64,000 nucleotides of DNA from Macrostomum hystrix (GCA_950097015.1 CATNEN010000007.1:11595001-11659000), one strand, 5' to 3'; shown: positions 1 through 13,500, numbered from the stretch's first letter. Notes: generated from the letters alone by a model not told the origin. Program-made: numbers and translations.

Positions 1-59
1 TCTCTATCGATGAATCGACGACAATGAACTTTCAAAGAGAAAGTTTAACTCTTTCCTCA

Positions 60-255
60 GTTCCATCTCGATGCTGCTTTTGTGCTCGTCACAAGTTTTT
101 ACCCCAGCTGCCGCTGGTACCCATTTTACGGCTGGGTGAACTGAAGCACTCGGGATTCAAGTCAATTGCTGAAGGACATTGCTTCCCTTGGAATGAAATT
201 CGAACTCCTGACCTCAGGGTTGGAGGTCCAAAGCGGTAACGTAACCAGCTCCCTC
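60..255 (-). mobile_element. tRNA-derived SINE copy (family B)
   Basis: Read on the minus strand, this stretch has a tRNA-like head with a B-box-like GGAGTTCGAATTTC (near 190-205). A core follows with CACCCAGCCGTAAAATGGG near 123-145. The same core word is shared with copies near 41.9 kb and 54.5 kb. The head is degenerate, so this is a dead or diverged retroposon rather than a tRNA gene. Family membership rests on shared words read by eye. Confidence 0.55.
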
Positions 256-1685
256 TGTTGTAAGCATCTGCCTTAAGGCTGCACTTTTGCCAGCCGACAC
301 CGCAAATCATTGCTTTTTCTATCAAACACGCCTTCAAAGGCAACCTACTTTCGAGGCTCGAAGCAAGTTATTTTGATGTCAACACATTTTGTACTTTTAT
401 TGGTTCATTCAGACTCTAACAGGGAACGTTGAGTGGAGACAACTCAATCGCCTGATCACAATTACGAGTATCAGCTCTTGCTGGCGACAGTCATTTGAGT
501 AGATTTCGACCATGTAAGGCTTTCCCGTGTGTTGAGCTGTTTATTTTTTGCTACTAGACACACCAACACCTGATTCTCAGCTCAATGGGAGGTATTCGCA
601 GAACTGTTTCTATGACAATCAGATGACTGCCTTTTATGCAAATATTCAGTTTTTAATGGCGTTTTCACCTGTGCGCATGCTGAGTTCCCACCATTAGGGA
701 CCACTTTAATTTACAATGTAACTTTAGGCTTCAATCGAGAGCCATTGAAAACTCTGGAAATTTCCCAGAGCCAATTGGCAAGCCTCTCTGTCCGCAAAAA
801 ACAGAGTCTGTAATCTACAACGAAAGAATGACAAAAATGCATGTCAAACTCCTCAGTTTTACTGAGACTAATAGACAATTTCAAATGCAGCCGTTTTATA
901 CTACTGCAAATCAGTAGCGAGCCCGAAGTTTAGCTTGCAAATCAGTGTGTATTTGTTATAGTCAGCAATGTACACTCCATGCTGGCAGAAAAAGCTGCTT
1001 GGCCAGGCGAGGGACCCGCACGACAGCTGGTTTTCACAGCGCATTACTACGTACAGAGGCAGAGAACTGGCCTCACAAAGCCCTGACCAGCAGCAGTTGA
1101 GGCCATTGTCCGAGGCTGATCATAAAAACTTAACGACTATGGACTCTTGGGGTTTCTTAAATTTCAAGGTCTCAGCAATGACCGTTTAGTCTAGCCTGAA
1201 AGGCAGGAAAACTTTGCTAGGCGAAGTTTCGCATTGAACAAATGGATTGTTGGCAAAGGACCCTGAGAAAGAAAATTTCCAATTTTATGCCCAGCCACTC
1301 TGCCTTGCTGAGGCCGTAGGAGATGCGGCAGCGTAGGAAGAAAGAACCATGCAGGACTCTCACGACAGCATTCAAGAAGATTAATTGTTTAATACAAATG
1401 TATAAGCTGAAAGTCGCAAAGCTCAAAATAAATAAATAAATATTCAGTAAAACTAGAATGCTACCAGACGGGAGTTTTTACAGCAACATCATCTAATAAT
1501 AAAAGTATGCAGAATGGTTTCGTACACTTGACAGCTCTTTAGAATAGAAACGCAAAGACACTGGGAAAACTCCTGGCATAAAAAAGTCCGGTTTGGCTTT
1601 GCGGGGGCTGCACGGTTAGTTTTTCACACTCGCAGCAGGTAGCCGGATTTCTTCCTAGAAAGCAAATTTGAAATTTGAAATTAAG
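256..1685. other. no recognisable gene
   Basis: This is AT-rich DNA with only short ORFs. The longest, on the plus strand at 968-1189, has no family signature and no consistent splice context. No promoter or RNA gene was recognised. Confidence 0.5.
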
Positions 1686-1689
1686 GTTT

Positions 1690-1985
1690 CGAATAATCTG
1701 CCAATAATAACAATAATAACAATAATAATAGTAACAATAATAATTGCAGGAGGGCTGCGGGCAAAAACACATCATTTGGTGACACTAGACCCGCAGCCAG
1801 CGAGGATGTGATTTTGTCAGTTCCTCTGACTCCTGAGCGCACGTTCAAACAGATGTGCGTAACAGCCCCCGAACTTTCTCTCCGCGGCTGCGCCCCAAAT
1901 TAATGTGGTGTGAGCCGCTGAATCGAACTTAGGGACCTTGGTGCGAGAGGCACACGCATTAACCACTCTGGCACTTACTCCTATG
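1690..1985 (-). mobile_element. tRNA-derived SINE copy (family A), with A/T-rich tail
   Basis: On the minus strand the element opens near 1980 with an A-box-like GTGCCAGAGTGGTTAATGCG. A B-box-like AAGTTCGATTCAGC follows near 1925. Next come a shared body word (GGGGCGCAGCCGCGGAGAG), a shared 3' word (GGTCTAGTGTCACCAAAT) and an ATT/ATTGTT tail at about 1700-1745. The same order occurs at 36.2-36.6 kb (-), and the 5' half at 21.1-21.3 kb (+). The layout is that of a tRNA-headed SINE with a microsatellite tail. It lies just downstream of vasohibin. Confidence 0.7.
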
Positions 1986-2131
1986 AAAAATCAATCATTG
2001 GTGCTTGGTTATTAAACTGGGATATTATATAAACTCGGACTTGGACTCCACACTATCTCGACCCCCATCTGTGTTGCCTGACATCAAAGCGAACTTCGTG
2101 GCTCGTATTTACAAGACCATCGGGTCTCGTC

Positions 2132-4151
2132 TCACCGTGTCAACAGCGACTTCTGCGGCGACGCTGGCGGATGCGGCCTGCCGCGGTGCTGCGCCGGCTC
2201 CTGGGCTGAGCGCTGCGGCGAGGCAGGCGGCAGCTGCTGCGGCTGGCTCAGCGCCGGCAGGCTAGCGCTGCGGGGCAGCCGGTCCTGCCTAGAAGCCGCC
2301 AGCTGCTGGTGCGAGAAGCTGGCGCCGTGCTTCACCTTCGAGGATTTGTGAGACAGCAGCTAGATACTCGTAAGTGTTCTACTCCAGGTGCCAAGCCCTG
2401 TCCCCCCGGGAGTTGTTGCTAGCTAGCACAAACTTTAAAGTCGATATTCGCCAGCTTCGACTGTGCTCACCAGTTTGGAGAATTTCTCAATCTCTGCTCT
2501 CATCTCATCGTACGGCTGGCTGTTTGGAAACACGGTCATGCCCTGAAAGTATGAGTTGGTCAAGTGAGCTGAGCTACTGTGAGCATGCTACTCATGAAGC
2601 CAAGGATCCAATTGATGCTCACCTTCCACGGCAAAGGCTCGAAGCTGTGCGGATTCTTGCTGACGGCCAGGCCGACCTTCACCTGCTTGAGTGTGTGCCA
2701 GTGCCGCTGGTAGGCAGCCTTGTACTCCATGATCAGGTCCGTGAGAGTCTGCGTGAATGCCGGCAGAACTGGACAACAGATCTGATTCCCTGGGCATCCA
2801 ACTATCATTATCCTTCTGCGCCTCATATAGCTCAAGCATTTAAACCTCTCACACCCCGCCCACCCACCCACTCACCCACTCACTCACTCACTCACTCACT
2901 CACTCACTCACTCACTCACTCACTCACTCACTCACTCACTCACTCACTCACTCACTCACTCACTCACTCACTCACTCACTCACTAACTCACTCACTCACT
3001 GAGTCGATCCTTTCTAAGAACACCTCCGAGTATGAAATTGTCGAATGAGAACAGTGATAACTAGTTTATGGCTTTAGACCTTACCTTGAAAATCAGCGGC
3101 TTGTACATCAGATCGTCCCGTCGGCTGATTCCAAGAGCGCCGAACATTCCTTTACTGTAAAGGCCCAGCACAACGTGCCGATGTACATGGCCGTTAAAGG
3201 CTGACTTGAAGCCTATTGCGAAACGGGTTAAGTCTTCAATCTTGTTGGTCAGGTATCTGAAATAGTGCATGCCATAGTTTACTACGAGCCTCGTACCTCG
3301 TAATTAAGTAATCCCAGTACCTTAAAGAAAGATCGAATGACTCACATCCCGAGGACAACAGCTTCGAGACACTTTATTGGCAGCGACTCTTTTATCATCT
3401 GCTTAGCATCTTCCATTAGCCTGCAAAATGAAGCGACAACACAGTTCGTCTTCTTGCGTTGCAGAAAACTCAACAGTAAGAGTGTATAAATATTTTTACT
3501 GCCGATTTAATTACCCTGAAAATGAGCGATACTTCTTTATCTCGAAAAACTGTGTCCCGGTATGATTGTATCTAAAAATATATGCAACAATAATTTTAAT
3601 TAACAAAGTCAACTGTTGGGTGAATTGACACATATTGGTATTGTACGAGTATATAATTGTTTTGCGTTCTGAACCAGAAAATGGAATGCATTATTCTCAC
3701 GTACTGCAATTCAGCGAAGTACTTTTGAATTGCCAATATCTTTGATGCTGTCGACGATCCAGTAGGGAAAGTAAGAGGAGGGACAGGAATTTTAGCCTAA
3801 AATTTAGAGCAAAAGTTTTTTTTAACGATTAAACATGAATTGCTACTTTGATAGCGATATGCACTGTTCCACAAAGTTTATTACAAATTTTAAAATGGTT
3901 GCGTGCAGAAAGAAAATTTTGACCAAAATTGATAGAGTGCTTGTTTTTTTAATTATAATATCTCAGAACATTATCAAACTCACTTCAGCCAGATCATGAG
4001 CTGGTGTGGCTCTTATGCTTCTTATCTTTTCTTTCGCTTTTGGTTGCTGATACTCTGCGAATCTCCACATGTTGCTCCATGTACCATCGTCGATCGGAAA
4101 ACCATTTTTGTTTGTTAGAAACAACGTCGTCTCGTCGAATTCTGCGTTCAT
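2132..4151 (-). CDS. VASH: vasohibin (tubulin carboxypeptidase), 8 exons
   Basis: Vasohibins remove the C-terminal tyrosine of alpha-tubulin, usually with the small partner SVBP. Coding exons on the minus strand are 4151-3984, 3796-3705, 3571-3515, 3420-3346, 3256-3085, 2748-2623, 2515-2471 and 2335-2132. All junctions are GT-AG and in phase, giving 312 aa (human VASH1 is 365). The non-canonical triad is visible as Cys123 in IKCLEAVVLG, His158 in HVHRHVVLG and Ser175 in GALGISRRDDLMYKP. Cys-His and His-Ser spacings (35 and 17 residues) equal those of human Cys169, His204 and Ser221. The N-terminal conserved part (FPIDDGTWSNMW) and FFEIKK are present; the tail is basic and rich in Pro, Ser and Gln, as in the family. 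The last two junctions are less certain because the tail diverges. The gene is head-to-head with alpha-actinin. Confidence 0.93.
2860..3000. repeat. (CACT)n microsatellite in vasohibin intron 5
   Basis: An almost perfect tetranucleotide run of about 33 units lies between vasohibin exons 5 and 6. It is antisense to any coding role: the plus-strand ORF across it is only an open repeat frame. Confidence 0.95.
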
Positions 4152-4529
4152 TACTAAATTGAAAAGTAAAAAACGACCGTTTGCATCACGATCACTGTAT
4201 CTGCATCCTAATTAAAAAATAGTATTAAAAAGAACCCAAATGGCAATACTGAATTGTCTAAGGACGCGCCAAATGTCTCCCTTATTAGCTAACAAAAGAG
4301 ACACCAGTGCTGTTTTATATACATATTTTCTTAGATAAAGATTATTTCTTTCCAAAAAAAATTAAGGGCTGTATAAATATTCGACAACATTTGTTGTACT
4401 GCGAAGCTTGTTTATAGTCGCACGTTTTAAAGTATTCCTTTTCTTGTAATATTTTATCATCCTGTGCCGAGACGACGCCTTTCCGTTTAGTGCCTAGTGT
4501 TGATGCCGGTTGAATAAATATATTTTACT
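4152..4529. promoter_or_regulatory. divergent promoter between vasohibin and alpha-actinin
   Basis: The two start codons are 378 bp apart and point away from each other, so both promoters must lie here or in unseen 5' exons. A TATA-like GTATAAATATTC at 4371-4382 is placed for alpha-actinin, with the ATG about 155 bp further on. No clear TATA was seen for vasohibin. The region is AT-rich. Confidence 0.5.
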
Positions 4530-7500
4530 ATGGCTAAATCAGGACAAAATTACAACAGTAATAATGGTTCCTCGTATAAAAATGGCCCTGGATACTACGA
4601 TGCCGAAGAGGAAGAGGAGGAAGAGTGGAACAGGGAAGACTTTCTTGACCCTGCTTGGGAAATCCAACAGAAAAAGGTAAAGTAAAACTTTCGACTGCTT
4701 TCTATAGTTTATAATACATTTTGTATATTTCTTCTTTACTTAATTTGATAAGTCTATGTGTATAATTAATTTATTCCTTTTTTAGTTTGTATAGCCCAGA
4801 TATCCTTATTTACATTAAAAGGGACAGACTAATAGAAATGTAAAATAAAATTTAGTAAAACTGTAAAGCAAGATTAAGTTTCCTGAGGTTGCCATTTTAA
4901 TTTCTATCAGCTAATTATCTAGCTTATTAGTAAAAAAACAACTACACTATATTTTTTAGATTGAAAGGTTTTAATATTTTTATGCCTCTGTCCTAATAGT
5001 CCATGAGTGGTATATTAATTTTTTAATGGCTAGAAAACTTATTTTTTTAAGCTTTATGTTTCGCTTAGTAGCTAGTTCTAAAAAAATATTCTTTTTAAAC
5101 AATTGTACTTGTTATAACTACTTTGACAGTTATAAATTATATATCAGTTAGTCATATCTTAGCCCTAGTCGCTTCTGTATGGCATGATCCATTGTTGAGG
5201 CTTTTAGTGATGAATTGTTAGTTTATATGGTATTTTAAATATGAGAAAGTTTCTATTAACTTAAGTATTCTAAACATTTGGATATAAACATAGCATTTGG
5301 ATGGCCTCTAATAGTGACTAGAATGCAGCACAAGCAAAACTATTATTGCTAATAAAAATAAAGCTATTTAGTATGGGCATTGCTGTGATGTATTAAAGCC
5401 CATTAGAAATTCTATGTTACCCAGCAACAAACCCCATTGCAACAGACATTCACAGCCTGGATCAACTCGTTTCTGCGCAAGGCCGACACCTCCATCGATG
5501 ACATCACCCAGGACCTGTGCTCCGGCCTGAAGCTGATGCTGCTGCTGGAGGTGATCTCCGGCGAGGCGCTGCCCAAGCCAGAGCGCGGACGGATGCGCTT
5601 TCACAAGATCAACAATGTCAACAAGGCGCTAGAGTTCATCGAACGCAAGGGCGTCCAGCTGGTGTCCATCGGCGCCGAGGGTGAATGGGGCGGCTCGGGC
5701 TGAGGACATTGTTCTTATCTGGGGCTGCGATCTTTTACCGCTTATATCTGGGGCAGATTTTGAAATATAACTGTAGAAGGAGGTGAGATTTTGAACCCCT
5801 CCTTTAGGCTTAGTTGAGATTTTGAACCCCTACTTTGGAAGGAGGAGAGATTTTGAACTGAAAAATATTTCCCTTGCAGAAATCGTCGACGGCAACGTGA
5901 AGATGACCCTGGGCATGATCTGGACCATCATTCTGCGTTTCGCCATCCAGGACATCACGGTGGAGGGTAGGTGGCAGGGCCTTCATGCTTTGAGCAGCTG
6001 AATCGGACACCAATTGTTCCGTGAGCTGAACACCAATCTATCCGGCCATCCATTTCAGAGATGACCGCCAAGGAGGGGCTGCTGCTGTGGTGCCAGCGCA
6101 AGACCGCACCCTACAAGAATGTCAACGTGCAGAACTTTCACATGAGGTGAGGCTGGGCGCACAAGGAGATTGGGGATGGCTTCTCGCTGAGTTCTGGGCA
6201 CCTGCCCCGACTGTCTCAGTGGCGCGGCTCTGTTGTTTGTTTTATTTAATAAGCCGGAAAAAACTCCCGCCTCGACAATCCCAGCTGGAAGGACGGCCTG
6301 GCCTTCTGCGCTCTGATTCACCGGCACAGGCCGGAGCTGCTGGACTATTCCAAGCTTTCGCGGGTACAGTGCCGCTTGCCAGTGTATTGAGTGCTGCGCC
6401 ACTTGGCTTATCACTGTCACATTAACCACTCATGAGCTGTGCATTGCATGATCCGTGTGTGAGCTTGATGTTTCCTAGCTCAATATGAGCACTGCTTGTT
6501 GCTGAGACTTTGTGGCTCGTTGCCGTTCGGACTTGAAGCGTGGAGAGAGATACTGACAATGGACAGTTCAGGTTCGGGATGTTCTCCCGGAAGGACCCTA
6601 GTGGTGCAGGTTAAGGACCGAAAGAACTCTAGTGGTGCAGGTTAAGGACCCGAAGAACTCTAGTGGTGCAGGTTAAGGACCGGAACAGCCCAGGTGGTGC
6701 TGGTTAAGGACCGGAACAGCCCAGGTGGTGCTGGTTAAGGACCGGAACAGCCCAGGTGGTGCTGGTTAAGGACCGGAACAGCCCAGGTGGTGCTGGTTAA
6801 GGACCGGAACAGCCCAGGTGGTGCTGGTTGAGGACCGGAACAGCCCAGGTGGTGCTGGTTGAGGACCGGAACAGCCCAGGTGGTGCTGGTTGAGGACCGG
6901 AACAGCCCAGGTGGTGCTGGTTGAGGACCGGAACAGCCCAGGTGGTGCTGGTTGAGGACCGGAACAGCCCAGGTGGTGCTGGTTGAGGACCGGAACAGCC
7001 CAGGTGGTGCTGGTTGAGGACCGGAACAGCCCAGGTGGTGCTGGTTGAGGACCGGAACAGCCCAGGTGGTGCTGGTTGAGGACCGGAACAGCCCAGGTGG
7101 TGCTGGTTGAGGACCGGAACAGCCCAGTTGGTGCTGGTTAAGGACCGGAACAGCCCAGGTGGTGCTGGTTAAGGACCGGAACAGCCCAGGTGGTGCTGGT
7201 TGAGGACCGGAACAGCCCAGGTGGTGCTGGTTAAGGACCGGAACAGCCCAGGTGGTGCTGGCTGTTTATCTAGCCCTGGCTGCGTGTCCCAATATTGCAA
7301 GCATTTTTCTGTCGTCGCTTTGAATCTACTCACCAGTTTTATTTGAGCAAGCTTAAATCCAGTCAGTTTAGCTGCATGTGCAGTCCTTGCCTCCGCTGCT
7401 CCCTATTTGTACATCCGCCGGACTCATCCCTCCGAACCATTGCAGCTTCCAGGACGGCCTGGCCTTCTGTGCGCTCATTCACAGGCACAGACCGGAGCTC

Positions 7501-10500
7501 ATTGACTATGACAAGCTCAGCAAAGTGAGTCCGATTTTGGTGGCCCTGACCCGCTAGCCCTGACCCCGACTCAAATAACCTTTTATTTATTGGCTGCATA
7601 CTTTTATTAACAAGAGTTGATGTGGTTACTAACGTGTTAATATTTAAATATTGAGACATGTCTTTCTTGTTAGCGAATTCTAACAATCATTTCGAAACCA
7701 ATCAAAGAATACTGAAACCTATCAGTTACTTAAAGAAAAAATATTCTTAAACATAATCTACTCGTTATTATCAATAACAAGGGCTCTCTACCATTGATTT
7801 AAAAAAACCAGAGGACAACAAAAAATAGAATTTTTCTGCAGGACAACCCACTGGAGAACCTGAACCTGGCTTTCGATGTGGCCGAGAAGCACCTGGACAT
7901 CCCCAGGATGTTGGATCCCGAAGGTGAGCTGCTGTTGGGGATAACACTTTTGACAATGTCCACTCTCCAGCTCCCATGTGTCCAGTCTCCAGCTCCCATG
8001 TTTCCAGTCTCCAGCTCCCATGTGACCAGTCTCCAGCTCCCATGTGTCCACTCTCCAGCTCCCATGTGTCCAGTCTCCAGCTCCCATGTGTCCAGTCTCC
8101 AGCTCCCATGTGTCCAGACTCCAGCTCCCATGTGTCCAGTCTCCAGCTCCCATGTGTCCAGTCTCCAGTTGGCACAGACACTCCCTCCCCACCCCGCAGA
8201 CATGGTGAACAACGTGAAGCCGGACGAGCGCTCGGTGATGACGTACGTGTCGGCCTATTACCACGCGTTCTCGGGCGCCCAGAAGGCGGAGACCGCCGCC
8301 AACCGGATCTGCAAGGTGCTCCGCGTCAACCAGGAGAACGAGAAGCTCATGGACCTGTACGAGCGACTGTCCAGCGACCTGCTGGCATGGATCAGGCGCA
8401 CGCGGCCCATCCTGGAGGACCGCAGCACTGACAACACGCTTGACGGTGTGCGGGACCGCCTCAACCAGTTCCGCGACTACCGCCGGGCTGAGAAGCCGCC
8501 AAAGCTGGAGGAGAAGGCCCTGCTGGAGACCACCTTCAACACGCTGCAGACCCGTCTGCGCCTCAGCAACCGGCCCGCCTACCTGCCCACCGAGGGCAAG
8601 CTCGTCTCCGACATTGCCAACGCCTGGAAGGGGCTGGAGAAGGCCGAGAAGGGCTTTGAGGAATGGATGCTGGCCGAGATGCAGCGGCTGCACAGGTGAG
8701 GAGGCAGCTCAGGCTGGGATTGGCGGATGGTTATGTGAGGAGGCAGCTCAGGCTGGGGTTGCAAATGTAGGTGTGTAGGTGGGGTTTCTCTCGAGTGAGC
8801 AGTGCCTGACTGAGCAGTTATGTCACTGTCCGCAGGCTGGAGCACCTGTACAAGAAGTTCGTGCTGAAATGCGGCAACCACGAGGCCTGGATGGAGGGCA
8901 AGGAGGCCCAGCAGCAGTCGCAGGACTTCAAATCGTGCAAGCTAAACGACCTGAAGGCCATGATGAACAAGCAGGTGGCTTTCGAGGCAGATCTAGGCGC
9001 TCACCAGGAGCGGGTGGAACAGATCTGCAAGATTGCCGAGGACCTCAACAGCCTGGGCTACCATGACCTGGACTCCGTCAACTTTCGCTGCCAGGCCATC
9101 TGCGGCGCCTGGGACAGGCTGGGTGTTCTCAGCACAGCCAGGTAACGGAACTCGAATCCACACCGGAGAAAATGGCATGTTTATCATAACAGGGACAGAT
9201 TGAAGTTTTCAAAAAGATGTTTCCTAGAAAGGATGTTTGCTTCCAACTAATCGTATAAACGAGAAACTTATCCTAGAAAAAGGATATGTTTCCTAGAAAC
9301 GAGGAATGTTTACTATTGACGATTGCCAGGAACATGCTACGTTTCCTTTTTCATGGACACTTCCTATAAACTAGGAGTGTTTACTAGAAACGTGGGACGC
9401 TTCCTATAAACTAGGAGTGTTTACTAGAAACGTGGGACGCTTCCTATAAACTAGGAGTGTTTACTAGAAACGTGGGACGCTTCCTATAAACTAGGAGTGT
9501 TTACTAGAAACGTGGGACGCTTCCAATAAACTAGGAGTGTTCACTAGAAACGTGGGACGCTTCCAATAAACTAGGACTGTTTACTAGAAACGCGGGACGC
9601 TTCCTATAAACTAGGACTGTTCACTAGAAACGTGGGACGCTTCCAATAAACTAGGAGTGTTTACTAGAAACGTGGGACGCTTCCTATAAACTAGGAGTGT
9701 TTACTAGAAACGTGGGACGCTTCCAATAAACTAGGAGTGTTTACTAGAAACGTGGGACGCTTCCTATAAACTAGGAGTGTTTACTAGAAACGTGGGACGC
9801 TTCCTATAAACTAGGAGTGTTTACTAGAAACGTGGGACGCTTCCTATAAACTAGGAGTGTTTACTAGAAACGTGGGACGCTTCCTATAAACTAGGACTGT
9901 TTACTAGAAACGTGGGACGCTTCCAATAAACTAGGAGTGTTCACTAGAAACGTGGGACGCTTCCAATAAACTAGGAGTGTTTACTAGAAACGTGGGACGC
10001 TTCCTATAAACTAGGAGTGTTTACTAGAAACGTGGGACGCTTCCAATAAACTAGGAGTGTTTACTAGAAACGTGGGACGCTTCCAAAAAACTAGGAGTGT
10101 TTACTAGAAACGTGGGACGCTTCCAATAAACTAGGGGTGTTTACTAGAAACGTGGGACGCTTCCAATAAACTAGGACTGTTTACTAGAAACGCGGGACGC
10201 TTCCTATAAACTAGGACTGTTCACTAGAAACGTGGGACGCTTCCAATAAACTAGGAGTGTTTACTAGAAACGTGGGACGCTTCCAATAAACTAGGAGTGT
10301 TTACTAGAAACGTGGGACGCTTCCAATAAACTAGGAGTGTGTACTAGAAACGTGGGACGCTTCCAATAAACTAGGAGTGTGTACTAGAAACGTGGGACGC
10401 TTCCAATAAACTAGGAGTGTTTACTAGAAACGTGGGACGCTTCCAATAAACTAGGAGTGTTTACTAGAAACGTGGGACGCTTCCAATAAACTAGGAGTGT

Positions 10501-13500
10501 TTACTAGAAACGTGGGACGCTTCCTAAAAACTAGGAGTGTTTACTAGAAACGTGGGACGCTTCCAATAAACTAGGAGTGTTTACTAGAAACGTGGGACGC
10601 TTCCTATAAACTAGGAGTGTTTACTAGAAACGTGGGACGCTTCCTATAAACTAGGAGTGTTTACTAGAAACGTGGGACGCTTCCTATAAACTAGGAGTGT
10701 TTACTAGAAACGTGGGACGCTTCCTATAAACTAGTAGTGTTTACTAGAAACGTGGGACGCTTCCTATAAACTAGGACTGTTTACTAGAAACGTGGGACGC
10801 TTCCTATAAACTAGGAGTGTTTACTAGAAACGTGGGACGCTTCCTATAAACTAGGAGTGTTTACTAGAAACGTGGGACGCTTCCAATAAACTAGGAGTGT
10901 TCACTAGAAACGTGGGACGCTTCCAATAAACTAGGACTGTTTACTAGAAACGCGGGACGCTTCCTATAAACTAGGACTGTTCACTAGAAACGTGGGACGC
11001 TTCCAATAAACTAGGAGTGTTTACTAGAAACGTGGGACGCTTCCAATAAACTAGGAGTGTTTACTAGAAACGTGGGACGCTTCCAATAAACTAGGAGTGT
11101 GTACTAGAAACGTGGGACGCTTCCAATAAACTAGGAGTGTGTACTAGAAACGTGGGACGCTTCCAATAAACTAGGAGTGTTTACTAGAAACGTGGGACGC
11201 TTCCAATAAACTAGGAGTGTTTACTAGAAACGTGGGACGCTTCCAATAAACTAGGAGTGTTTACTAGAAACGTGGGACGCTTCCTATAAACTAGGAGTGT
11301 TTACTAGAAACGTGGGACGCTTCCAATAAACTAGGAGTGTTTACTAGAAACGTGGGACGCTTCCAATAAACTAGGAGTGTTTACTAGAAACGTGGGACGC
11401 TTCCAATAAACTAGGAGTGTTTACTAGAAACGTGGGACGCTTCCAATAAACTAGGACTGTTTACTAGAAACGTGGGACGCTTCCTATAAACTAGGAGTGT
11501 TTACTAGAAACGTGGGACGCTTCCAATAAACTAGGACTGTTTACTAGAAACGTGGGACGCTTCCTATAAACTAGGAGTGTTTACTAGAAACGTGGGACGC
11601 TTCCTATAAACTAGGAGTGTTTACTAGAAACGTGGGACGCTTCCTATAAACTAGGAGTGTTTACTAGAAACGTGGGACGCTTCCTATTAACTAGGAGTGT
11701 TTACTAGAAACGTGGGACGCTTCCTAAAAACGATTATGTTTCCTAGAAACGAAGCCAGGTATTTTCTTTGACTCGAAAGACTTTCCAAAAAGGCGATTCT
11801 TGAAAGTGTTGCATTTATAAATGAGAACAGTTTCTTATTTAAGAAATATTACGTTTTCAACGCTCGCTTTGCCCTCTCTTATCTGTGAAGGTCGCGGGCT
11901 CTGCGTGAGGCCGAGCACGTGCTCGAGTCGCTAGACCAGCTGCACCTGCAGTTCGCCAAGCGGGCCGCCCCTTTCAACAACTGGCTGGATGGAGCCAACG
12001 AGGACCTCATGGACTTCTTCATTGTGTACTCGGTACAGGAAGTAGAATCTCTGCAGGCCGCCCACGCCGAGTTCCGGGCCAGCCTGCCAGCTGCCGAGGC
12101 CGAGCACCGCGGCATCGCCCACATCGATGCTGAGGTGCGCGAGCTGGCGGCCGCCCATGGCCTGTCCGGGGACGCGCTGGTCAACCCGTACACCGGGCTC
12201 ACCGCCAGGGTGAGCTGCTCTCACTAGCCATTCCTTGAGTAGTTGATTCTTGACTAGGTCATTCTTGACTAGGTCATTCTTGACTAGGTCATTCTTGACT
12301 TGGTCATTCTTGACTTGGTCATTTCTGACTTGGTCATTCTTGACTTGGTCATTCTTGACTAGGTCATTCTTGACTAGGTCATTCTTGACTTGGTCATTCT
12401 TGACTAGGTCATTCTTGACTTGGTCATTCTTGACTAGGTCATTCTTGACTTGGTCATTCTTGACTTGGTCATTCTTGACTTGGTCATTCTTGACTTGGTC
12501 ATTCTTGACTAGGTCATTCTTGACTTGGTCATTCTTGACTTGGTCATTCTTGACTTGGTCATTCTTGACTAGGTCATTCTTGACTAGGTCATTCTTGACT
12601 AGGTCATTCTTGACTTGGTCATTCTTGACTAGGTCATTCTTGACTTGGTCATTCTTGACTTGGTCATTCTTGACTTGGTCATTCTTGACTAGGTCATTTC
12701 TGACTTGGTCATTCTTGACTTGGTCATTCTTGACTAGGTCATTCTTGACTTGGTCATTCTTGACTAGGTCATTTCTGACTTGGTCATTCTTGACTAGGAC
12801 ATTTCTGACTTGGTCATTCTTGACTTGGTCATTCTTGACTTGGTCATTCTTGACTTGGTCATTCTTGACTAGGTCATTCTTGACTTGGTCATTCTTGACT
12901 TGGTCATTCTTGACTAGGTCATTTCTGACTTGGTCATTCTTGACTTGGTCATTCTTGACTTGGTCATTCTTGACTTGGTCATTCTTGACTAGGTCATTTC
13001 TGACTTGGTCATTCTTGACTAGGTCATTCTTGACTTGGTCATTCTTGACTTGGTCATTCTTGACTTGGTCATTCTTGACTTGGTCATTCTTGACTTGGTC
13101 ATTCTTGACGGTCATTCTTGACTAGGTCATTCTTGACTTGGTCATTCTTGACTAGGTCATTCTTGACTAGGTCATTCTTGACTTGGTCATTCTTGACTTG
13201 GTCATTCTTGACTTGGTCATTCTTGACTAGGTCATTTCTGACTTGGTCATTCTTGACTTGGTCATTCTTGACTTGGTCATTCTTGACTTGGTCATTCTTG
13301 ACTTGGTCATTCTTGACTAGGTCATTCTTGACTAGGTCATTCTTGACTAGGTCATTCTTGACTTGGTCATTCTTGACTAGGTCATTCTTGACTAGGTCAT
13401 TCTTGACTTGGTCATTCTTGACTTGGTCATTCTTGACTTGGTCATTCTTGACTAGGTCATTTCTGACTTGGTCATTCTTGACTTGGTCATTCTTGACTTG

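Noticed and set aside
2374-3048. A 224-codon plus-strand ORF
   Set aside because: It is antisense to vasohibin exons and extended by the (CACT)n repeat.
9355-11745. Possible CRISPR array
   Set aside because: Units are contiguous with no unique spacers, and the context is a eukaryotic intron.
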